Made by a program: the position numbers and the translations under genes
In this document: piece by piece, positions 47,865 to 58,380 of the stretch
How the letters are laid out: each line of letters begins with the position of its first letter
Numbering within the stretch: position 1 is the stretch's first letter
Assembly: GCF_040802235.1 (NCBI RefSeq)
Contig: NC_133167.1
Span: 16,918,501 to 16,982,500 of the forward strand
From: Manis javanica
Taxonomy: Eukaryota; Chordata; Mammalia; Pholidota; Manidae
Direction of reading: 5' to 3'
DNA: 64,000 nucleotides
The notes under the pieces: model-generated
What the model saw: only the letters and a program-made list of their open reading frames with translations
What the model was told of the DNA's origin: nothing
The model's database searches: none

Positions 47865-47990
47865 AGGCCTCTCCAGGACCAGGAGGTAGCTAAGTTCGCA
47901 GGTATAAAACGGAAGCCCCGAGAGGAGGAGTGACTTGCCCAAGGCCACATATATGGAGCCAGGAAGAGCCTCAGGACCGGAAGTAGGTCT
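47865..47990 (-). repeat. MIR SINE fragment
   Basis: Reverse-complement MIR core: 'gagaggaggagtgacttgcc' followed by 'caaggccacatatatggag'. Confidence 0.55.
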
Positions 47991-48289
47991 CCAGTTCTAC
48001 TCCCAGGTGTTCTTTCCAGGAGAGCAGAGACCTGAACAAGAACAAAGGAAACTGAGATACTCCCCTCCGTCCCTCCCAACCTGAGAGCCTGAGCAGAGTG
48101 GCTTGCTGTGGTGAGGCAGGAAGGGTCCTCATCCTGCTGGGCTGGCTTCCACACGGCCAGTGTGGGAAGGGGATGCAGATCCCAGAACCACGCTTGCTGC
48201 CCTGACTCATCCCGCCAACCCAGCCCAGCCCTGTGGCGGCAGGGACACCATGCAACAGAGCCAGTTATAACCTCAACCAGCACCACAGT

Positions 48290-48465
48290 AACAGTTAACA
48301 TTTATTAGATGCACACTGCAGGCCAGTTAATGTTTTACATGGATTTAAATCTTCACTACAGCTTTTAAGAAATATTATTCCATTTTATAGAAGGGAAAAA
48401 CTGAGTAGAGTGTAAGCTCATCCAATTTATAAGCAATGGAGCTGGGATTCAAAGCCAGGCAGCAG
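48290..48465 (-). repeat. MIR SINE fossil
   Basis: Reverse-complement MIR: 'aacagttaacatttattaga' at the left, then 'attccattttatagaaggg' and 'ggagctgggattcaaagcc'. Confidence 0.65.
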
Positions 48466-50224
48466 CCTGACTCCAGGGTCTGCACTTCCAGCCCTTCAGC
48501 GTATGATCATGGTGGGTGACCGAGATGGTCTCCAAGTGACTGTGGAGTGGGACGGAGCCCATGAGGATGCACAAGGGCATCCTTGTGTGTGACTCCAACC
48601 CCAGCTCAGTGCCTGGCACACAGTACATCTTATTAAATATCTGAAGAATAAGTAAGTGAACAAATGTCTGCCCATAAGTGTGACCTTGAGGGGTTCTGTT
48701 TAATCCTAGGAGGCCGTTCACATGTGATGTGTGTGGGATCGTGTGAATGTGTGCATTTGTGGCCCTTCTGCTGCTGCCCTGTGCCTGAGCCCTGCGGCTT
48801 TGTGTCAGGGTGAGTGGGTGGTGGTGAAAGCTGCCTCCCATCTCCCTGGATCCCCGTTGAGCCACAGAGAAGAGGGGCTCTGTTTATAGCAGGGTAGGAC
48901 GAGGGATCTGTGTGGGTGCTGCCGCCACCCCCTCAGCTGTGGACCCTGCCCAAGCCGAGCTGGTTTCTCCCTCACGTTATCTCTGTCTCCCAGGAGACCA
49001 GACCTCAGGCCCAGAGAAGGTGTTCATCTGCCTATTCCTGGCTCCAGACCTGGCATGGGGGCAGGGGTTGGAGGAACAGGGCTGCAAAGGAGGGGCTGAT
49101 GATGGGGAGTGGAGGGGAGGGCACCATTCACAGAATTTGCATCTTCAGTCACCACAGCCCTGGCTTACTTCCCAGTGAAATAAGGGGTAAGAGATGGGAG
49201 CAGGCTGACTTCAGGAGAGGACATTGGCCACCCTGCACCTGTAAGCTGCCCAGCAGGACTGAGAAGTCGGGCTGCTGTCACAGGATGGGGCTCTGCATGA
49301 GGGAGGTGTCACTTCTCTGGGGATTCTTAGGGCCTTTATGTGGGATGGAGACCTGGATGAGAGCCCAGGATTGGGTCTGAGGGTTTCTTTGTCCAATCTT
49401 GATGTCCTCACATGGGATGGGGATCTGAGGGGATCCCAGAGCTTCACTCAGGACTGAGGGCTGAGTATGAGGACTTCTCTATGGGCTCTTAGGGTGCTTT
49501 ATGGGTGGGTGTTTTGGTAGAATCACTGGGGAGGGGGACATTCTAAGGATTTCGCTGTGCAACCAAAAGTCCCCCTATGAGATGACGGACTGGATGGGGT
49601 GGGAGTAAGGAATTATTTGAGGGTAAGGAGGTCTCTGTGAGATTCTGAGGTCTCTTGGAGGTAGAGATCTGGGGAGGCTTTTCTTTTCTTTCTTTCTTTT
49701 TTTTTTTTTTTTGTCTACCTAGCTCCCAGCTCCACACCCAAAGGCTGAGGCTATGGATGTGGAGGAGGTAGGGGTGAGGGTGCTGAGCTGGCAAACAAAG
49801 CCACCTGTGCATCCATCCTTCAGGAAGCTCTGAACCCAACTGATCTGGGAAAACAAACAGGACCAGATGCTGGGGGGTGGAGGGTCGCGGGGTGGGAAGG
49901 GGCTGGGAGGAAGTGGGTCTTGGGAGGCAGGGGAGCTGGAGTTGTACCAGCCTGGCGCAGAAAGGAAGCTGGGAGGGGGAACATAATACAAGAAAGGGAA
50001 GGGAATCCTAACGCCCCCTTCCCCTCAGCGGCACATTCTTCCCTTTCTTGGTAACTTTGCGGCCCAGGTCCAGGGAGGAGTCTGAGGGGATGCGGGTACC
50101 CTGAGATAGGCCTAGAGTGCTGGGTAACTGGCTTCTGGCGGCACTGGTGGCTGTGCGCAACTCAGCTGGTTGCAGACAGCCATAGCTAAAAGGAAAGGGC
50201 CATAGGGTGGAGGCGGTGGGACCT

Positions 50225-50330
50225 ACACCATTTTCCTGATGTGGAAACTGAGGTACAGAGGAGAGGAGAGACTGGCTAATGCCTCGCAGCTATTTAGTGC
50301 AGAGCCAAGTTCAGAATTTAGGACTATAAG
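50225..50330 (-). repeat. MIR SINE fragment
   Basis: Reverse-complement MIR core: 'ctgatgtggaaactgaggta' and 'ctcgcagctatttagtgcag'. Confidence 0.6.
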
Positions 50331-50631
50331 AGGGGTGACCCGTCTCACACACAGTCTCCACGCCGACCCCTAACTCTAACTTGGTGTATTAGGTGGAGCC
50401 CCGACCTCAGGGGTCTGCCTGCTTAGCCCCCAGCCCGTTCTTAAACAGCGTCCGGTTTCTGGGACACCCCCGCACCTCGGAACTAACAACCGGCGCCCGC
50501 GTCACCGACCAGCGCAGACGTACAGCCTGACGCAGTTGCCATCCTCGCGCCGTCCCTCCCGACCTCGGCCTGCCACCCACCGTCCCTTCCACCCGTCCGG
50601 CGCTCCAGCTTTCCACCCAGCGCGGCACGCC

Positions 50632-50649
50632 TGCGCCCTCTGGTGGCCA
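50632..50649 (-). promoter_or_regulatory. Strong CTCF motif
   Basis: TGCGCCCTCTGGTGGCCA is the reverse complement of TGGCCACCAGAGGGCGCA, which fits the long CTCF consensus along its whole length. It lies in a GC-rich, repeat-free patch between MIR375 and CRYBA2. The motif is on the - strand. Confidence 0.7.
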
Positions 50650-51224
50650 CATCCAAAACTGCCGGATAGAGAAGGGGGAAGACGCGAGAAGGGAGGGGAG
50701 GAGGATTGGGGTTCCTCACCTCTCACCTCTACCATAGACCTGACTACGAAACCAAGGCCAAGGGGCAAGATACGAAGAGTCAGGACTGGCTCTTGCCTCC
50801 TTCTGTAGTTTGTATTTCCCACTTATGGTTTGGGGAAAATTATATGATATTTATGTTTCTCCAAAACCCCTTTAAGGAAGGGAGTCAGAGGACTGGGCAT
50901 GGTTCTCAGCCCATCCCCAGTGGAACCTGGCTGTGGATGTCCCTGCTCTGATTCATATCATCTTAACTTGGACTTAACTCCCCACGTTTTGGGTCCTGTA
51001 CTCCTGGCATTCACCTTCACATACTTTGTGATCATCAACAGCAATTCCTCACCAATGAAAATAGACAGCCAGGGGAGGCTCCAGTGGTCCCCCAGAACCT
51101 TTTCTCAGCACCGCAGAACTTCAGGGGCAGGGAGGTTGGTAGGATTGGCAAGCCATTACCCCTATACTCTCACCAGAAAATTTCCTCTATACCCTTCCCC
51201 CATGGATATTTGGTCCAACCTGGT

Positions 51225-51600
51225 CATTTTGTTTACTCACTCATTCAAGTTTTATTAAGCACCTACTATGTATCCAGCACTGTGTTAGGTTTGAGGATAA
51301 CAAATGAGAACAAGACTAACACGGCCCCTGCCCCCTTAAATGGAGATTACACTCTAGGAAGGGAGACACTCCATACACCCATAAACACAAGATGAAAAAG
51401 ACAATTTTACAGAGTGGCAAATGCAATAAACAAAACGGGGTGATGTGATGGACAGTAAATGCCAGGAACAGTGTCACTAGGAGGTGACAAAAGTACAGCC
51501 AAGCCATGAAGACACTCTGGGTAACTGGAATAGCAAATGCAAAGGCTCTGAGGTGGGAATGAGCTTGGTGGTTGGGAGAAAGGATGGAAGGCCAGCATGG
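51225..51600 (+). repeat. L2 LINE fossil
   Basis: The order 'ttattaagcacctactatgt', 'ccagcactgtgttaggttt', 'agattacactctaggaaggg' and 'agcaaatgcaaaggctctga' follows the L2 3' region in the forward sense. Confidence 0.75.
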
Positions 51601-51659
51601 CTAGACTTCCAGGAGCTGGGCTGGCCACATCTGGCCTGTGAGCCCTTGTAGTCACAGGA

Positions 51660-51790
51660 GGTGGGGTGGCAAAAGCACTGGCTTTGGAGTCAAGAAGTGT
51701 AAATTCCCATCTTAGTCTGATTCTGGCTAACTATGTGAATCTGGACAAGGCTCTCCTTGAGCCTCAGTTTTCACATCTGTACTGTTGTTG
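51660..51790 (+). repeat. MIR SINE fossil
   Basis: Forward MIR 5' half: 'aaagcactggctttggagtc', then 'actatgtgaatctggacaag' and 'gagcctcagttttcacatct'. Confidence 0.65.
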
Positions 51791-52089
51791 AGCCTATAAG
51801 GAAAGCACTTGGCTTATGGGGACAACAAAATATTAGTTCCCTTCTCACTCACCCTTCCACTTCCGCTGGAATGCCCTCTCCATTAAGGAAACCTCACAAT
51901 TTTGCCAGAAGCCCTTGTCTCATTTACAGCCATGATGGTTAGGAAATTCTGCAGTAAATTGTGAGAAAAGTTCCTCTCTGGCGCTTCCTTGGGGCCACAA
52001 GCCTTTGCCCCTGCTTTTCTCCTAGCCCTACTCCTCACCCTTCCCCTCCACCACACATGGCACTGGGACTAGGGGCACGAACCTAGGAC

Positions 52090-52285
52090 CTTCAGTCAAA
52101 ACAGAAGTCCAGGTTCATTTCTCAGATGGGCCACTTTTCAGCTATGAGACCTCCTTCTCCATGTGGGCCGCTGCTTCATCTGTAAAATGCAGGGCAATAA
52201 CAGCGCCTAACTCACCAGTTCAGTGCTAGAATTAGCTAAAATGTACTTGGAGCAGAGAGCCTGGTCTGAACTAGGCCCTCAGTAA
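52090..52285 (+). repeat. MIR SINE fossil
   Basis: Forward MIR: 'cttcatctgtaaaatgcagg', then 'taacagcgcctaactcacca' and 'aggccctcagtaatc'. Confidence 0.6.
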
Positions 52286-52472
52286 TCAGCGGCTAGATCT
52301 CAGGAAGACCAGAATTCCCACACAGTGGAGCTCCGTCTGGCGGTTGACAGTCTGCGCTAAGGTTGAAACTTTCTGCCCGCCTAACCATAGGGAGCCACTC
52401 CCTTGGTTACAATAATTTCTAAGCGCTTTGTAAATCCGCGCCCTCCTTTGGGCGGTTCACTTTTCCAGCGCT

Positions 52473-52488
52473 CAGCGCCCCCTTGCGG
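52473..52488 (-). promoter_or_regulatory. Strong CTCF motif
   Basis: CAGCGCCCCCTTGCGG is the reverse complement of CCGCAAGGGGGCGCTG, a close match to the CTCF core. It lies about 0.6 kb upstream of the CRYBA2 TATA box and in the same orientation as the 50,632 site. Confidence 0.65.
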
Positions 52489-53020
52489 CGAGTCCTGGTA
52501 TCGCCTCCTCTCTGGCTCGGCGCAAGAAAAACTGCCTTGAGCGTTGCGCGGGGTCTGGAACCTCAGGCTTGGGAGGAAAGGGGCCTCTTTCGGCCGATCC
52601 TCCAGGGATAAGAAGACAGGGGAGTGAGGAAAGTCGCTTGCGGAGAGCCTTGCCTACCTCCTCCATAGCGTCGCCCAAAGAGAGGCCTCGACCTAGGGCT
52701 GAAGAAAAGGTGGAATTTAGACATTCGGAAGAAGTTCCGCTCCTGGGGTTAGGAATGCTTGTTCTTACCCGGGGGACCTAGTGTGACATGGTACCTCCAT
52801 CCCTAAGGATCTGGGCCAGGGAGGGAAGCCCAGAGGCCGGGTGCTCCTTGCCTAGCTCAGGGCTCCCCAAAAGAAAAAGCGGAGTCAGCCTTGGCTGCGG
52901 CGGGCGCGGGACGCGTGCCTCAGCACTTTCTATTGTAATCCCCAAGGGCAGGGGCTAGATCGGCGGCTACAGGAAAGGCCTCGGCTTCCCAGGGAATACC
53001 GGAGCTGACCGCAGCCTGCC

Positions 53021-53033
53021 TGCTGACTCAGCT
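53021..53033 (+). promoter_or_regulatory. CRYBA2: Maf response element upstream of CRYBA2
   Basis: TGCTGACTCAGCT matches the 13-bp T-MARE palindrome TGCTGA(C/G)TCAGCA at 12 of 13 positions. It lies 58 bp upstream of the TATA box. Large Maf proteins drive crystallin genes in lens fibre cells through such elements, and MAFA/MAFB do so in islet cells. A half-site GCTGAC is present just upstream near 53,004. Confidence 0.75.
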
Positions 53034-53090
53034 CCCCACCCCAGCGAGAGAGGGTGCGGAGAGGCGGGTGGGGGGCAGGGGGAGGCCTGG

Positions 53091-53096
53091 TATAAA
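53091..53096 (+). promoter_or_regulatory. CRYBA2: CRYBA2 TATA box
   Basis: TATAAA follows a G-rich stretch. A start site about 25-30 bp downstream (near 53,120) would give a short non-coding exon ending at 53,161 before GTGAAT. Confidence 0.8.
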
Positions 53097-53119
53097 GCGC
53101 CGCACGCCCAAGCACGCGC

Positions 53120-53161
53120 ACAGCTTCTCCATTTCCTGCCAGTACCGCTCTCACTAGCCCG
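53120..53161 (+). other. CRYBA2: CRYBA2 non-coding first exon (5' UTR)
   Basis: The segment after the TATA box ends at CCCG followed by GTGAAT, a usable donor. The acceptor of the first coding exon is at 53,339 (CCCGCAG). A short leader exon is typical for this gene family. The start position is inferred from the TATA box. Confidence 0.6.
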
Positions 53162-53343
53162 GTGAATACTCCGTGCTCCGGCGGGCTCTCTGCGGGGTGG
53201 GGGAAAGCGAGATGAAGAAGCCGTTAGGAGCCCGCGTCCAGCCCCCGGATCCTTCACCCCACAGCCAGGTTGGGCGGCCCAGGGCCGGGAGGGGCCTCGC
53301 GACACGCTAAGCACTTGCTCCTTCTTTTCTTGCCCGCAGAGGC

Positions 53344-56300
53344 ATGAGCAGCGACCCCGCGTCGGACCCGGTGCCCGCTTGTCTCACGCTCTGGGACGAA
53401 GAGGACTTTCAGGGCCGCCGCTGCCGGCTGCTGAGTGACTGCACGAACATCAGCGAGCGCGGGGGCCTGCGCAGAGTGCGCTCCGTCAAGGTGGAAAACG
53501 GCGCGTGAGTGATTGCCCCGGCGGGACTGGGCTAGGTTGGGGGACGCCAGGATTTCCTGGCCCCTGCTCCCAGACTGGGCCTCAGCTCTCAGCCCTCTAT
53601 TCCCCAGACTGTAAGCACCACCCAACAGAGACCCACCAACATGTGAACCCCGCCGCGTCCCCCTGCCTGCCTCCCCCAAACTCCACACCCACCGCAAAGA
53701 CAACGCATGAGAGAGTGTATCCTATGAGCTAAAAGGATAAAAACGAGAAGCAATCCTTTGCAGGCACCTGGTGGGTCTAGCCTGAACCCTAAGGGGTTCC
53801 CAGTGTTATGTCCTCCCCAAAGTTTTTCTCTGTGCAAAGTTAGATGGCTCTGTGCTTCATTTAACAAAAGATGCCAAATCCTCCTGCTCACCCTACCCTG
53901 GTCTCCTTAGAATCTGGGGCCTCAGGAGAGCTGAGCCCCTTGAGCTATTCCAAGTTGTTACCATTGCAGGTTGCTACTGCAGTTTGGGGGTTCCTACTCT
54001 TAGTTTTGCAGGCACCTAAATCTTTGAGATAGGAGAGCTTGGTCAGGAAATCTTCACAAATTGGAAAACTTCCAATCTGGGGTCTCTGAGCTGGAAGCCT
54101 GGATGGACCCCTCAACCCCACTGTGATAGCAGCCAGTGTAGGATCTTCAGCCTTTAGAGGGGCTGGATTACCGTACAAGAAGTACATCAGGGGAAGGGTT
54201 TGGGGTTGGAGAAAAATGTTGGGTTCTCAGTTTTTTCAATCACAGCAAGCAAGGGGGGTGGAGGAGGAAGGCATGTGGCTGGGGCAGATGCCTCCCAGCG
54301 TCCTTGTTTTTCCCCAGTTGGGTGGCCTTCGAGTACCCCGATTTCCAGGGACAGCAATTCATTCTGGAAAAGGGTGACTATCCTCGCTGGAGTGCCTGGA
54401 GCGGCAGTGGCAGCCACCACAGCAACCAGCTGCTCTCTTTCCGGCCAGTGCTCTGTGGGGTGAGCACAGCCCGCCCCCTCCTCTTCTGCCTCCTAGCTCC
54501 TAGCTCCAGGTCATAATCCCACCAAACCACCTTGGAAAGGCTGTCCATTCACTGTATGGAGGTGTGTAAACACAACTCCTAGATGGGTGGCGGTGGCATT
54601 GGTTCCCAGAACCAGAGGGGTCTCTGAAAGTTTGGAATGTGGTCCTAATCCAGGAGCTGGAAATCAGAACCACGGACAGTACTGAGCCCATGCCAGGCTT
54701 GAACACACGTCAGTTCCTCACATTCAGTCATCTACTGTGTGAGCCAATGCCTCTGTCATCACACAGCTCAGTGAGGCTTGGGTAGCTGATGTTAGCCTCA
54801 TACACAGGTGTGGGAAACGGGCCTTACAGGGGCAAATGACTTGCCTCAGGTCAGAGGGTTATATGAAGATGAGCTAGAACTCATTCTAAGATCAAGGCTG
54901 AGAAGGGATCAGTCTCTGTGTGTATGTGTATGGGGAAAGGGTCAATAAGGAATCAAATACACTGGAGTGGAGAATCTCACTTTTCATTTGTGCTGACTTA
55001 GGTACCCTACTGGTAAGCCCTGGGGAGGGGTGTGGGTGACAGGGCGGCAACTAGCAGGTGCTGATCAGCCCAGCTTCTCCATTCCAAGAGGCCAACTGCA
55101 GGGTTTGGCCCTGGGACTATGGAAGCCCAGATCCAACCAACACTGATGCCGTGGCCTGTCTGTTCTGGCACTGCCACACAGCACCCCTTGGCTGCACCCT
55201 ACCCTGTGATAGATAGATGATCAATGGGTAGTCAATGAGGCCCTTAGTGGTAGACCAGATCTCTCTCAGGACCTCTGGTTTTCCTCCTGTATAACAGGTC
55301 CTCATGCAAAACACGTCACAGGACACCCCCTAGCCCTGACCAGGAAGGTCTCTGGGAACCTCCCAGTCTTGCTACCTCAACTCAGTGCCATAGAAGGGAC
55401 CAAGCTGGGGTCCTCTGAGCATCCCAGCTTCCCAGACTGCTGTGGAGCCAATAGAGTGAACTCTGGGAGTGCTTGTGGAGGCTGTGTCTGCACAGCTTGT
55501 GTTGGGCAGCAGGCTGAAGAGAGTGGGACTGAGAATGTATCCATTAACACATGTTTGGAAGGCCTGACCTGTCCATCCCCACCTTTCTGTGCCGCAGAAC
55601 CACAGTGACAGCCACATGACACTGTTTGAAGGGGACAACTTCCAGGGCTGCAAGTTTGAACTCAGTGATGACTATCCATCCTTGCCCTCTATGGGCTGGG
55701 CCAGCAAGAATGTGGGTTCCCTCAAAGTCAGCTCTGGAGCGTGAGTCCTGGAACTGGAACAAGGGAGATGAGAAGAGTAGGGAGGCAATGGGACCAGGGG
55801 GAGGGTGAGAAGAGGTGATGGGCATGCTAAGGCACATGGTAAAGAGAGATCTTGGGACTGGGGGACAGGGAGAAGGGGAGAGATGTTGGGACTGGGGGAC
55901 AGGGAGAAGGGATGTGACAGGAGACTTGGAGGCAAGGGGAAGTGAGGTGATGGAGACAGACTGGGAGGGGTGGGGGTCAAGTAACAGGATAACAGGAGTT
56001 AGTGGGACAATGTTGGGCTAGAAGAAGGGATTGAAAACATGAAGAGGCAATGGGTGGGAATAAGAGACAAGGTGAGGAAGATGATAGGAAGACAGGGAAG
56101 TGGGCAGGGCAGGGAGACATCTATGTAGGGAAAACAGAAAAAATGAATTTGGAAGTGGGGGGTTAGAAGCTGAGAAAAGAAGCTGAGAAAATGGAGGGCA
56201 TCAGTGGGGCTGGGGACAGAGTCTACTGACCACCCCTGTGCCCTCACTGGCCTAGGTGGGTGGCCTACCAGTACCCAGGCTACCGAGGCTACCAGTATGT

Positions 56301-56403
56301 ATTGGAGCAGGACCGGCACAGTGGGGAGTTCCGTACCTACAGCGAATTTGGCACACAGGCCCACACTGGGCTGCTACAGTCCATTCGGAGAGTCCAGCAG
56401 TAA
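53344..56403 (+). CDS. CRYBA2: Beta-A2 crystallin, four coding exons
   Basis: Coding exons: 53344-53504, 54318-54459, 55598-55740, 56256-56403. They join in frame to 594 nt, or 197 aa plus stop, the same length as the human protein. Each coding exon carries one Greek-key motif, the hallmark of beta-crystallin genes. Signature segments are [18 protein letters not shown] (motif 1), [20 protein letters not shown] (motif 2), [14 protein letters not shown] (motif 3) and [19 protein letters not shown] (motif 4). The N-terminal arm is short, as expected for the acidic A2 type. A non-coding first exon (about 53,120-53,161) precedes the ATG, which sits 4 nt into exon 2. The protein is a structural lens component that forms oligomers; the transcript is also known from endocrine cells. 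Confidence 0.97.
54720..54895 (-). repeat. MIR SINE fossil in CRYBA2 intron
   Basis: Reverse-complement MIR pattern: 'gtgggaaacgggccttacag', 'gcaaatgacttgcctcaggt' and 'gatgagctagaactc'. The rest of this CRYBA2 intron (54,460-55,597) shows nothing else distinctive. Confidence 0.5.
55844..55911. repeat. 34-bp tandem duplication in last CRYBA2 intron
   Basis: A 26-nt block starting TTGGGACTGGGGGACAGGG occurs at 55,852-55,877 and again at 55,886-55,911. The flanking AGAGAT repeats as well, so the unit is 34 bp with one mismatch. It sits in a strongly purine-rich intron (about 55,755-56,215). Confidence 0.85.
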
Positions 56404-56441
56404 AGGCTCCCCAGCCCTGGTACTTCCTTCTGAGGAGCCTC

Positions 56442-56447
56442 AATAAA
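56442..56447 (+). terminator. CRYBA2: CRYBA2 poly(A) signal AATAAA
   Basis: A canonical hexamer lies 39 nt after the stop codon, giving the very short 3' UTR usual for crystallin genes. Cleavage would be near 56,463. Confidence 0.9.
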
Positions 56448-57599
56448 GCTTTCTGAACCTGCCTGCCCCTCTTGCCTCCTTTTTGGTGTCTTTGTGATCT
56501 CCATCCTCATCGTTCTGAGGGGGCTTCCCTGGCAACCTGACCCTCCCCTCAAGCTCCAGGACTCTTGACTGTGGAGCATAAACTGGTTTAAGATATGTGT
56601 GGCTAGATTCTGATGGGGGTGAGAGGAAACTGCTAGTAAGAATTTTGGGGATTCTGTTCAATACAACCAGTCCCATGCCTCTCCTTGGTAAAGGCCCATC
56701 AGCCTGAGCCAGGGGTACTGCTAGCCCAGATGGTGCCTTTCTGGTCCTCTGGTGTGGGTGCACACAGCCCCGCGGCAGGGCTCCTTGCTCATTGCTGAAT
56801 TTCAACCTCTCCCACCTCTGCCCTGGGCCAGGCAAGGTCATGCAAAACCTCCTTAACTCTTTGCACAAGTTCTGTTGGGTTCCTCTCTAAGCCACTAGGC
56901 GTTTCCAGGCTTTATCTTCACCCTGGCTCCCCATGCAGCCAAGAGAAGCCTGCACCCACTTCCCAGCTTTATAATCACTGTCTTGTTAGAGGAGCAAGGG
57001 TATGAGAGGGGCATTAGTGCCTAGTGCCTCCCAAGGCTTTATAAGGGGGAGACTTCCTCTCTCTGAGCTGAGCCCCCAGACCATTTGTCTGAATGAGAAC
57101 AATTCATTACATTGCATTGAGCTCCAGAATTTACAATGCATTTTCATAGTCCTCCTCTTAGCTGTTTCAAACAATCCCCTCTTCATTCCTCCTCTCCCTC
57201 CCTGCTCTTTAGAGGACTGGTGAGTAAAAGAGACCACCCTTAGCTACTGACCACAGCAAGCCTGGGTTCTGAGGCAGGTGGCAGAAGCCCACAGCCATGG
57301 TGGGGCTGAGTGGGTAGCAGCTGTATCAGGGCCCCTGGCTCTGATATACTTTCTTCCCAGTTAATGATAGCCTCAGTCCTACATAGGCAGGGCCTCCATG
57401 GCCCTTGGGACCCTCTCATCCTGTCCCTCAGGGATGCTTGTGTTTTCAAGCCCTTAGCGGACCTATCGATGGACAGAGTGGCCCAGATCATCTCAGCCCC
57501 AGGGAAGGCAGGGCAAGTTGGAGAACAGTCAGGCCTGGACCTGGGCAGTCCCCAGGGACCTGGCTAGGCAAAGTCAGGCATCTGCTTCCTTGGGAAGAG

Positions 57600-57770
57600 C
57601 CCAGGGCCAGAAGTCAGAACACCTGGAACCAAATCACACAGCATTCTGAGCCTCAATTCCCTCATTGATAAACTGGGGTTGCTGATCCTTGTCTCACAGG
57701 GATATTGTGAGGATTCAAGGAGATACCCCTGAAGATGCTTGTGGTGTTATGGAAAAGCACTGGGGCAGTC
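57600..57770 (+). repeat. MIR SINE fossil
   Basis: Forward MIR 3' half: 'ctgagcctcaattccctcat', 'tgataaactggggttgctga' and 'tcacagggatattgtgagga'. Confidence 0.65.
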
Positions 57771-57879
57771 AACCTAGGGCCCTCCTTCTCTTGCCTCCCC
57801 AGTGGATACCAAGATAGGGCCAGGGGGCTAAAGGACAGAGCCATAGGTGGAGTATGAATTCTGCTTTATACCTGGATGG

Positions 57880-58060
57880 GTGATAGTCCATAGCCTCTGT
57901 TGCCTTTGATCCTTGCAACATCTTCCATACCTCATCCACTTCACCAGTGAAGAAGCTGTGCCCCTGCTGATGAGGGATGTCTTGATGAGGCCATCTACCT
58001 AACCGCTGTCAAAGCCAGGACTTGAACACAAAGCTCCTGAACCCAAATCCAGGCTGTTAA
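57880..58060 (-). repeat. MIR SINE fragment (diverged)
   Basis: Reverse-complement MIR-like order with 'aaagccaggacttgaacaca' followed by 'tgaacccaaatccaggctgt'. Confidence 0.45.
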
Positions 58061-58169
58061 GTGGAGGCTGACTTGAGCTGTGGCTAAAGGCAGAGCCCCA
58101 AACCTCTGTGGGCCCCAGAGGAACCTGGAGTTCCTGCCTGGTCACAGGCCTAACTGTCCCTTTGGGGGG

Positions 58170-58380
58170 TGGTAATAATAACAATAGTTAAAGTCTAGTG
58201 CCATGTCTGAGCACTCAGCATGAGTTATATAACTCAAAACTGGGTATGGTAGGTACTGTAATCCCCATTTTATAAATGAAGAGATTAAGGTACAGAGGTT
58301 ACATAACTTCCCCCAACCAGGGGAAAGTCACACAACTAGGCAATGAGGGAGCTACATTTGAACCCAGAACCCAGCTAAGC
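58170..58380 (-). repeat. MIR SINE fossil
   Basis: Reverse-complement MIR: 'ccccattttataaatgaaga', 'gattaaggtacagaggttac' and 'acatttgaacccagaaccca'. Confidence 0.7.

Larger units (their letters stand above)
44990..50630. other. Intergenic DNA between MIR375 and CRYBA2, left part
   Basis: No gene is supported here. Open frames are short or GC-driven. MIR fragments lie near 45.05, 47.87 and 48.3 kb, and a pyrimidine/T run at 49,680-49,712. Several GC-rich, repeat-free islands (46.5-46.85, 47.55-47.85 and 50.4-50.66 kb) are reasonable enhancer candidates for the endocrine genes on either side, but no specific site stands out except the CTCF motif at 50,632. Confidence 0.5.
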
